A DNA stretch of 56,115 nucleotides from Candidatus Peribacteria bacterium (GTDB lineage: Bacteria > Patescibacteriota > Gracilibacteria > Peribacterales > Peribacteraceae): contig SICN01000005.1 of assembly GCA_009691405.1 (NCBI GenBank), forward strand, positions 1 through 56,115. The letters are read 5' to 3'. A program made the translations under genes and the position numbers. Position 1 is the stretch's first letter. Each line of letters opens with the position of its first letter. The notes under the pieces were generated by a model, which was not told the origin of the DNA, did no database searches, and saw only the letters and a list, made by a program, of their open reading frames with translations. Below are positions 48,821-56,115 of the stretch, piece after piece.

Positions 48821-50197
48821 ATGTCACGCTTACCAACAGTCGCCATCATCGGCAGACCGAATACCGGAAAATCCACGCTGTTTAACAGGCTCGTAGGCTC
48901 GAGGCGCGCCATCGAAAGCGAAGTGGCGGGAACGACGAGGGACCTGATCAGCCACCGCATCGACGAGGCCGAGGTGCCCTACATTCTGCTCGATACAGGA
49001 GGCATCGGCTCGACTGAAGACAAAGACTTCGAAGCGGATGTGAAAGGACAGTCGATACTGGCTCTCGAGCACGCCGATCTGATCGTCTTCACCGTCAACT
49101 CGAGGGAAGCAATCACAGGCGATGACCAGAAAGTAGTCGATATGTTACGCAAGCGTAGGAAAAAGAACGTCCCTGTTCTGGTCGTCCTCACCAAAGTCGA
49201 TGATCCCGGCAAATCTGCATCGGTGATTGCGGATTTTCAGGAGATGAATGTGGGGGAAGATCTCGTCACCGTGAGCGCACCACACTATCTCGGCATTTTG
49301 GAGCTGAATTCGGCAATTGCAAAACAGCTGAAAAAGTTGGGGTTCCTCGCCGTCACCGTTGCTGTGGATCCCGAGACGAAAGCTGCAGCGCGCATTGCGA
49401 TCATCGGTCGACCGAACGTCGGAAAAAGTTCGATTGTGAACGCGATGATGTCCGACGGTCAGCGCGAAACATTACCTCTGCTTGTCTCCCCTGTCGCAGG
49501 AACAACGAGAGACTCCACCGATACGGAAGTGAAATTTTCCGGTCGCTCGTACATCCTCGTCGACACCGCAGGGCTTAAGAAACGGGTGTACAAGCTCGAA
49601 GATGTCGAAAGATTTTCGACCATGCGCACGATCCAGGCGATCGAGCAGTCCGATGTGGTCGTACTCGTTCTCGACGCACTGGTCGAAGTGAGCCAGCAGG
49701 ACAAGCGCATCGCATCGATGGCAATCGAAAGCGGAAAGGGTTTGATCATCCTCGCGAACAAAATCGACGGTATCAAAGGCGAAGCGAGAAAGCAGAGCCT
49801 CCACGAAATCTCACTGCACCTGAGCTTCTGCAAGTTCGCGCCGATCCTCCCCTGCTCCGCCGTAAGTCGCGAAGGACTCCTGAAACTCTTCGACATGGTC
49901 GACTCGGTGCAGCGAAGTCGCGTGCGTCACATTACCACGAGAGAACTGCGCCGCTGGTTCGAACAGATCGTCCACGGACAGCCGCTCGGAGAGGTCGGCA
50001 AGTGCAAGCACATCACGCAAGCAGATGACCTGCCGCCGACGTTCGTCCTCTTCGTGAAAGACGCAAAGCGCGTTCGCGTGTCGCAGCTTCGATACCTCGA
50101 AAACAGGCTCCGGGAAACGTTCGGCTTCGACGGCGTGCCGATCCGATGGGTCACGAAATCGACACCGAAGAAAGAGAGCAAGATGAAGGTCAAATAG
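48821..50197 (+). CDS. der: Double-GTPase ribosome assembly factor Der (EngA)
   Basis: Two G domains: IIGRPNTGKSTLFNRLVG and IIGRPNVGKSSIVNAMM; KH-like C-terminus. Confidence 0.97.
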   Translation: MSRLPTVAIIGRPNTGKSTLFNRLVGSRRAIESEVAGTTRDLISHRIDEAEVPYILLDTGGIGSTEDKDFEADVKGQSILALEHADLIVFTVNSREAITGDDQKVVDMLRKRRKKNVPVLVVLTKVDDPGKSASVIADFQEMNVGEDLVTVSAPHYLGILELNSAIAKQLKKLGFLAVTVAVDPETKAAARIAIIGRPNVGKSSIVNAMMSDGQRETLPLLVSPVAGTTRDSTDTEVKFSGRSYILVDTAGLKKRVYKLEDVERFSTMRTIQAIEQSDVVVLVLDALVEVSQQDKRIASMAIESGKGLIILANKIDGIKGEARKQSLHEISLHLSFCKFAPILPCSAVSREGLLKLFDMVDSVQRSRVRHITTRELRRWFEQIVHGQPLGEVGKCKHITQADDLPPTFVLFVKDAKRVRVSQLRYLENRLRETFGFDGVPIRWVTKSTPKKESKMKVK

Positions 50198-50276
50198 TAC
50201 CGCAGCGGAAGATCCATATCTTCCGCGGATATTCATGATTCTTCGGTACCGCGGAAGTTACGAACTTCCGCTGCGT
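50198..50276. repeat. Two-hairpin palindromic element, copy C (lacks inner core)
   Basis: ACCGCAGCGGAAGATCCATATCTTCCGC-spacer-GCGGAAGTTACGAACTTCCGCTGCG between der and the convergent LOG-family gene. Confidence 0.9.
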
Positions 50277-50885
50277 TTATCCTCGTCCCTCCTTCGCATC
50301 CTTCACCCTTCCATCTTCATGGATCGGCAAAGGGTACTCTTCGATGATGCGCTCGAGCTTGATGATGAGTTTCTTCGGATCATCGTCGAAGACCATATTG
50401 GGCGGGACTTTTCGCTTGCAGAGACCTTCGATGACGAACGGAATCGAATTGCTGATGCCTCCGGAATTCGTGACAACACCGACAGAACGACCTTCGTCGT
50501 AGGCGATCGTGAGTTCATTCAGGGTGCCGATGCCGCCGCCGATGATGACGATGGCGTCGCTGCTTCGGATGTTGATGATGTCTCGCTCCATGAATCCCAT
50601 CCCCGTGAAGATGATGATGTCATTATCGGCGGGAGAAAGATACTCGTTGATGTGCTCGTACTCCGAAAATGCAGGAGAAATGCCGATCGTCATACCGCCG
50701 TGTGCCTTCGCCGCAAGCAACGCCTCATGTGGCAAGCCCGGACATGCACCGTTGATGCAAATGTGCCCACGCTTGGCGATTTCCGTTCCGAGCTGTTTCG
50801 CCTTCTGACGTGCAACACGATCTTCGGTCTGCGGACCGCTTGCCGAGCCCATCACGCCTATCTTCAGTTTGCGTCGGTGTTTCAT
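50277..50885 (-). CDS. LOG/TIGR00725-like Rossmann protein
   Basis: KIGVMGSASGPQTEDRVARQKAKQLGTEIAKRGHICINGACPGLPHEAL...SDAIVIIGGGIGTLNELTIAYDEGRSVGV. Confidence 0.85.
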   Translation of the reverse strand: MKHRRKLKIGVMGSASGPQTEDRVARQKAKQLGTEIAKRGHICINGACPGLPHEALLAAKAHGGMTIGISPAFSEYEHINEYLSPADNDIIIFTGMGFMERDIINIRSSDAIVIIGGGIGTLNELTIAYDEGRSVGVVTNSGGISNSIPFVIEGLCKRKVPPNMVFDDDPKKLIIKLERIIEEYPLPIHEDGRVKDAKEGRG

Positions 50886-50928
50886 AGTGTGGAGAAAGTA
50901 TACGCAGGAAAATCGATACCATGAATGA

Positions 50929-51489
50929 CTAGATCTGAATTTCAAGGTCTTTCCTGCAAGTTTCAAGGAGTGCGGGTGCTGTGACGGGATCGATCTGACC
51001 ACATCGATTCGCCTCTCTCGTAGTTTCAGCGAGGCACAATGCAAGCAGATCTCCGAGCGTCGGAAGTCCGGCTTCGGGCTTCTGCGGATAAAATTCGGAA
51101 AGCAAATTGCAAAGTCTCGGATCATGATTGGATGAAGCCCAGAGCATTCGCTCGAATTGCAACCGGAGTCCGTTATCCCGTTCTGCATTCGCAAGCAATG
51201 CGAGAGTCGTTGTCCCTCCGTTCGCACCAATGACGGAGTGTGCAACCGTCTTGAGAACCGTCTTTGAATCAGGGACAAGAGACACCGCATTGCTATACGC
51301 AGCATCAACCGCCGATCGGGCATTCGTTTGGTCGAGTGCGCCAGCGACGCGAGAAACAATTGCCGTAGAATCCAGTGAACTCAAATCCTTCGCCATCGCC
51401 GTAAAGGCACGAAAATTCGCCTGTGACGGAGGTACCAGAGCGCACAGTATGTACAGCGCAACCGAGCCAAAAATGCAGAGAGCACGCAT
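50929..51489 (-). CDS. Hypothetical secreted/lipid-anchored-like protein
   Basis: N-terminal hydrophobic signal MRALCIFGSVALYILCALVPPSQA; 186 aa. Confidence 0.6.
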   Translation of the reverse strand: MRALCIFGSVALYILCALVPPSQANFRAFTAMAKDLSSLDSTAIVSRVAGALDQTNARSAVDAAYSNAVSLVPDSKTVLKTVAHSVIGANGGTTTLALLANAERDNGLRLQFERMLWASSNHDPRLCNLLSEFYPQKPEAGLPTLGDLLALCLAETTREANRCGQIDPVTAPALLETCRKDLEIQI

Positions 51490-51529
51490 CGAAACAGTAT
51501 AGCAGATTTTTGGCTTGGTGACGAGAGCT

Positions 51530-51652
51530 TCTCGATACGCGCCTCGAAGGCGCTACTCGAAGTGACAGAGTAAAGGAAGCTACTCGAAATAAGCCGGCTG
51601 GCTGTGTCAGTTCGAGTAGCACGAGCGTCAGCGAGTGCGTATCGAGAACTAC
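51530..51652. repeat. Long nested palindromic repeat
   Basis: Outer arms cTTCTCGATACGC ... GCGTATCGAGAA; inner arms GCTACTCGAAGTGACA ... TGTGTCAGTTCGAGTAGC. Confidence 0.88.
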
Positions 51653-54144
51653 ATCCCCTGCATACCGATTCTTCGGATGATTTCTCTGCCAACGAATTCC
51701 TTGTCCCTACCGTACTTCAAGCGTGAGAGCTGTTTATACGCCTCCACCGCTTTCGTGTCCTTCACGTACGTTGTATCAAGCCATGGACGAGGAACCTCGA
51801 TCGAGAATGGCGTTGAGGGTTGGCTGTCGATCGACAGCTTCATACATGCTTTGAATGCATCAAGGTTCACAAGGTCAGACTGCGAGAAAGACGGCGCCAT
51901 TTCTTTGGCACAGAACTCCGCATCCTGCGGACCGATCTTATAGAACATCATCGTTCCGACGTTGCCGAAGACCGCACCTTTCAGCTTCACCGAACCCGAG
52001 AGTTTGCTGTCCTTCTCGAGCTGGTCGAGGTACTGGTGAGCAATGATGAGACCGAGACGGTACTTGCGAGCCTCACTTAAAATCGACTCGATCGAGTCTG
52101 TCACGTAGTTTTGGAATTCATCGATGTAGAGGAAGAAGTCCTTGCGAGCGGCGCTCTCCTCGCGCTGGCGACGCATGGCGGCGACTTGAATTTTATTGAC
52201 GATCATCATACCGAGAAGCTTGCTGTTGATGTCTCCGATGAGACCTTTGGAGAGGTTCATCAGAAGAATCTTGCCATTGTTCATGATATCGCTGAAATCG
52301 ATTGAACTCTTCACCTGACCGACAATGTTTCGGATGAGCGTATTGGTCGTAAACTGACCGAACTTCGCCGCAAAGTACGGGATCATCTCCTGCTTCTCGC
52401 GCTGCCCTGTCTGCGCCATCTGCTTGTCCCAGAAGGATCTGACGATCGGATTCTTGAGGCGTGCAACCTTGTGCTTCGCCCACTCGTCGTCGGTGAAGAG
52501 ACGCACGAGATCGGTGATCGCTCCACCCTCTTCCTCGTCACCCATCAATGTGAGACAGCCGTTTCGGAAGTAGTCTTGGATACGGGGTCCGAAGATTTCC
52601 TCTCCGAACATCTTGACCATCATGTTCATCGCATCGAGCGCGATGAGGTCACGCTCTTCGTCAGTCTTCGCCTCGAGCATGTTAAGACCCATCGGACGCT
52701 CGGTATCGGCCGGGTTGAAATACACGATGTCATCGGCACGCTCTCTTGGGATATACGGAAAGAGATCTTCGATGAGAGACCCGTGGGGATCAACCACGCA
52801 GATGCCGCGCTTGTTATGGAAATCCTGACGCGCCATGATCTGAATGACGGAGGACTTTCCAGTACCCGTCTGACCGATGACGTAGAAGTGACGGAAGCGA
52901 TCGTCATTCTTGAGGAATATTTTTTTCTTGTCGCCTCGGACTGTGTTGTATCCGAGGAATAAACCATCTTCGGGGACGTTCATTGGTGCGGCTGCGATCT
53001 TGAAGTTCTGCCACTTGATATTCTGGACTTTGTTGTACTTGATGCTTGGGAAGTGAAAGAAGCTCGAAAGCTCGGCAGTCCCGAGAAGCATCTTATTCCA
53101 GAGAAGCATCTGCACGAACGTGTGCCTCGGCGTCCTTCGGATGAAGTCGTAGATCATGCGCGCGTTGCTGTGATATCTCGTATGGCGGAGACTGTTGCCA
53201 CGAATATCGTTGAACTGCGAAAAACTGTTCTTAATACTCTCGAGATTGAGCTTCGCCCGTTCGTGAGTCTCGGCGGAGCTGACAATGCGTATGGTCGCAA
53301 GAAATCCCGGAGACCCCGCCTTCTCATCGATAGCCTTACTGAGTTCTTCGACTTGCTGCGACACACGTTCCGATCCCTGGGGACCTTCCTTCATCGGATC
53401 CTTGTCGTCGCTAGTCAGCATGTTCGCGAGACTCAGCATGAGTGAGAACGGATTCCACCACTTGAGGTGATCTCCGCCTTTCTTGGGATTTAGAATCTTT
53501 TGCGCCTCCTTCTGGAGCACTTTCTGCCAGCCGGACTTCACGGGACGAAGGACGATCTGCACCGCCGCACCTTCGTCTTTCTTCAGCTTGCTAAATGCAT
53601 TCGTGATCGTGTTGAACGGATCGCTTTTGAGCTGGGTATACGTTTTGAACGGATACACAAACTGCTTCGTCGGCACCATGGCGGTCGAGACACTGACCGA
53701 GTGCTTCGTGAAGATGTTGTAATCCTCCACCAGATCGATCACGGCATCGGGGTAGAATGACGTGAGCTGTTTCTCGATGAGCGGGATGATCGATCTCGGG
53801 GCAACGACGAATATCAGAATTTCTCCCGCGAGAGCGGCGTACTCAAAAGAGAAGAAGTGCGAGCCTTTCCAATAGCGCTTCACCGTGGAAACCTTCAGGC
53901 TCCCGAGTGTCTGGCAAAGGTGATCCATGATCCCAAGCACATCCTTGAAACTCTTGCCCGTCGAGAATTGTTCGGATTCCACTTCTTTGTCCTCCTTGCT
54001 TTCCTTTTTCGGCATCAAAATCTGAAGAAAGACGAGTTCCCGCTCGCGTTTCCTGTCCGTCATCAGACGCAGCCACGCAAGCACTCCCGCTATCGAAGCG
54101 ACGATAAGAACGAGTGCCAGGAGAAGAGTGTAGAGAGTCTGCAT
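51649..54144 (-). CDS. VirD4/TraD/HerA-like membrane-anchored secretion ATPase
   Basis: N-terminal TM; HFYVIGQTGTGKSSVIQIMARQDF (Walker A), GICVVDPHGSLIEDLFPYIP, FFLYIDEFQNYVTDSIESILSEARKYRLGLIIAHQYLDQL. Confidence 0.88.
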   Translation of the reverse strand: MQTLYTLLLALVLIVASIAGVLAWLRLMTDRKRERELVFLQILMPKKESKEDKEVESEQFSTGKSFKDVLGIMDHLCQTLGSLKVSTVKRYWKGSHFFSFEYAALAGEILIFVVAPRSIIPLIEKQLTSFYPDAVIDLVEDYNIFTKHSVSVSTAMVPTKQFVYPFKTYTQLKSDPFNTITNAFSKLKKDEGAAVQIVLRPVKSGWQKVLQKEAQKILNPKKGGDHLKWWNPFSLMLSLANMLTSDDKDPMKEGPQGSERVSQQVEELSKAIDEKAGSPGFLATIRIVSSAETHERAKLNLESIKNSFSQFNDIRGNSLRHTRYHSNARMIYDFIRRTPRHTFVQMLLWNKMLLGTAELSSFFHFPSIKYNKVQNIKWQNFKIAAAPMNVPEDGLFLGYNTVRGDKKKIFLKNDDRFRHFYVIGQTGTGKSSVIQIMARQDFHNKRGICVVDPHGSLIEDLFPYIPRERADDIVYFNPADTERPMGLNMLEAKTDEERDLIALDAMNMMVKMFGEEIFGPRIQDYFRNGCLTLMGDEEEGGAITDLVRLFTDDEWAKHKVARLKNPIVRSFWDKQMAQTGQREKQEMIPYFAAKFGQFTTNTLIRNIVGQVKSSIDFSDIMNNGKILLMNLSKGLIGDINSKLLGMMIVNKIQVAAMRRQREESAARKDFFLYIDEFQNYVTDSIESILSEARKYRLGLIIAHQYLDQLEKDSKLSGSVKLKGAVFGNVGTMMFYKIGPQDAEFCAKEMAPSFSQSDLVNLDAFKACMKLSIDSQPSTPFSIEVPRPWLDTTYVKDTKAVEAYKQLSRLKYGRDKEFVGREIIRRIGMQGM

Positions 54145-54212
54145 TGCGTGCGGTTTCTATAGTAACTCAGTCTCGAAAGAAATGAAGAATGGTGAAATGA
54201 ATATTTCCTTTT

Positions 54213-54242
54213 ATTATAGCACAAAAATGACATTTATTATAG
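54213..54242 (-). promoter_or_regulatory. Tandem -10-like TATAAT boxes upstream of the VirD4-like gene
   Basis: Reverse strand GCACTATAATAAATGTCATTTTTGTGCTATAATAAAA: two TATAAT boxes 24 bp apart. Confidence 0.45.
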
Positions 54243-54248
54243 TGCCAT

Positions 54249-55262
54249 TCATCTCAGATATTTAGCCCTGTTGCCATTGTGTTCCTCATTGGTCACCGCA
54301 TAGTGAATGATGCCCTTGGGGTCATGCAGGTAATACCAATAGGATGAATCTTTTGGTCTGAGGGAAGCCAAAAAAGACGATTCTCCTGCACTCGCTATCG
54401 GACTCGGGGGCAGCCCCTGCTTGCGTCTCGTGTTGTACGGAGAGACCGTTTCGACATCCGTTTTCGTCAGAGGTTCCGTCTTCTTGCCGAGTTCGTACCT
54501 CGTTGTCGCATCGACACCGAGAACGACTCTGTTCTGGAGACGCTTCCAGAGAATGCCAGCGATGATTGCACGTTCCTCGGCGTGTCTCGACTCGGTCTCG
54601 ACGAGAGATGCCATCGTGACAAATCCACCGAAGGTCATCCCCTCTCTCTTCGCTTCCGCTGCATAAGGAGTAACAATGCGCTTGCGGAAATTGCCAAGCA
54701 TGCGCTCGAGAAAAAATTTCGGAACGTAGTCGCCGGGGGAAATAGAGTAGGTGTCCGGAAAAAGATAGCCTTCAAGACGTGAGCCTATCCTTTGCTCCCT
54801 CGTACCTGTAGTTTTGACAGGTAAAAACTCGAACGTTGAAAAATCGCAGCTGAAAGCGCAGTCCAAGATGTCGCCTTCAATGCCCAAGCCTTTCGATGCC
54901 ATTAATCGATCGATATCTGCAACCGTGAAACCTTCGGGGATCGTCACATTCAATTCCTGCGATTTTCCGCTGACGATCGTATCGGTGATCTCTTGAACCG
55001 ACTGTGCAGGATTCAACCCAAACACTCCAGCTTGCAACTTTCCTGCAGAACCTGAGAAACGTGCGTAGATCTTGAATGCTGAAGAAGAACGAATAATCTC
55101 AGCACCTTTCAGTTTTGCCGCAATCACAGAGAGAGACGAGCCCTGTTCGATCGTCACGGGAATATTCTTGGTGTTCGAGAAATCAACCGGAGTGAGCGCA
55201 TGAAAAAACCAAAGAGTGCTGAGGATGCCGATGCATGCAAGAAACAGAAAGATTTTTTTCAC
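54249..55262 (-). CDS. MltG/YceG-like endolytic transglycosylase
   Basis: Signal anchor, VTIPEGFTVADIDRLM, EGYLFPDTYSI, FVTMASLVETESRHAEERAIIAGILWKRL, SPYNTRRKQGLPPSPIASAG. Confidence 0.94.
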   Translation of the reverse strand: MKKIFLFLACIGILSTLWFFHALTPVDFSNTKNIPVTIEQGSSLSVIAAKLKGAEIIRSSSAFKIYARFSGSAGKLQAGVFGLNPAQSVQEITDTIVSGKSQELNVTIPEGFTVADIDRLMASKGLGIEGDILDCAFSCDFSTFEFLPVKTTGTREQRIGSRLEGYLFPDTYSISPGDYVPKFFLERMLGNFRKRIVTPYAAEAKREGMTFGGFVTMASLVETESRHAEERAIIAGILWKRLQNRVVLGVDATTRYELGKKTEPLTKTDVETVSPYNTRRKQGLPPSPIASAGESSFLASLRPKDSSYWYYLHDPKGIIHYAVTNEEHNGNRAKYLR

Positions 55263-55311
55263 GATTTTATTGTTTATTGTTCAGTCGTGAGTGTCAAGAA
55301 ACCTCACTCTT

Positions 55312-55602
55312 TTAACTATTTATTCCCAGACCCATTTGCCCCATCACGCCTTGCATGCGCTCTGCTGATACTATCTGTGCTTTCTTCATCGCACGGTTGA
55401 AGGCATCGACGATCAGTGCGGGAATCCTTTCCCGCTGAACCTCCGGTGCAATCTCGACCGAAATCACTTCCATAGCTGCAGACAAAACGACTTTCACGCC
55501 CGAAGCTTCTGCCTCGACATGAATATACTTGAGTTCGCTTTGCACCTTTTTTGCCTGCCGCTGGAACTTGAACGAGTTTTTGAGTTCGGAAAAGGAGACC
55601 AT
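55312..55602 (-). CDS. YbaB/EbfC-family nucleoid-associated protein
   Basis: AKKVQSELKYIHVEAEASGVKVVLSAAMEVISVEIAPEV...DAFNRAMKKAQIVSAERMQGVMGQMGL. Confidence 0.85.
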   Translation of the reverse strand: MVSFSELKNSFKFQRQAKKVQSELKYIHVEAEASGVKVVLSAAMEVISVEIAPEVQRERIPALIVDAFNRAMKKAQIVSAERMQGVMGQMGLGINS

Positions 55603-55708
55603 ACAAAACGAAGCGTATAGCGGTTAGCGGAAAGCGGCAAGCAAGGTGACCGCACACAAAAGAAAGTAATTGACGTATATAAGAAATCAAAATATAGTAT
55701 TTGCAAGT

Positions 55709-56065
55709 ATGGCGTCTGCCGAACATCTGAAGGCTCAACTCACGACACTCAAAGATGAGTCTCAACGACTCAGCGCAGATTTTGAAATGCTTTCGCAAGC
55801 AGCACACGTCACCTTCGCAAAAATCATGAAAGAGCCGGACGTACTAGCCGCCCAAGTGAAGATCTCGGATGCTGCTGTGCGCGTAGATCAACTTTCTCTA
55901 ACGACGGACGTAGAAATGAGTGATGAACAATGCTTCACTGAGGGTCTGCGACAGATGCAAAGGGTCGTCACGGAAAAGAAAATCATCTTGGGGAAACTGA
56001 CTGCTGCCATGAAAGCCGAAACCGCAATCACCGATGAAGATGAATTGATGTTTGAGCCGAAATAA
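55709..56065 (+). CDS. Hypothetical helical protein
   Basis: 118-aa ORF from ATG 55709; TTGACG-N17-TATAGT upstream (tatagt 55693-55698). Confidence 0.65.
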   Translation: MASAEHLKAQLTTLKDESQRLSADFEMLSQAAHVTFAKIMKEPDVLAAQVKISDAAVRVDQLSLTTDVEMSDEQCFTEGLRQMQRVVTEKKIILGKLTAAMKAETAITDEDELMFEPK

Positions 56066-56115
56066 TCGCGCTGATTTATTTGCCGAGCTCCCAGAGCGAT
56101 CGTTTTTTAAGGATC

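Overview
56.1-kb window, about 50% GC, gene-dense, standard genetic code (UGA acts as a stop). It looks like a chromosomal segment from a small-genome, CPR/Patescibacteria-like bacterium; the taxon is inferred from gene style only. Housekeeping genes: gyrB, hisS, greA, holA, ftsK, rdgB-like, dnaG, rpoD, leuS, der, mltG-like and ybaB-like, plus three tRNAs (Leu-UAA, His-GUG, Tyr-GUA). Accessory and surface content: (i) a probable exosortase/archaeosortase beside two tandem paralogous secreted proteins ending in the same VPEFSxIGLLALLA sorting-like tail; (ii) a dockerin-only protein next to a cohesin-FN3 protein and a cupredoxin-like protein; (iii) a MacAB-type efflux operon with a translationally coupled ClpP-like protease; (iv) a 54-aa histone-fold-like protein with six cysteines; (v) a disrupted gene with tandem transposase-type HTH repeats; (vi) a primary sigma factor with a C-terminal zinc-ribbon-like extension; (vii) several palindromic repeat families, including a two-hairpin element flanking dnaG in inverted orientation, contributing stop codons, and carrying an apparently mobile inner palindrome. 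All assignments come from reading the sequence and ORF track; no searches were run.
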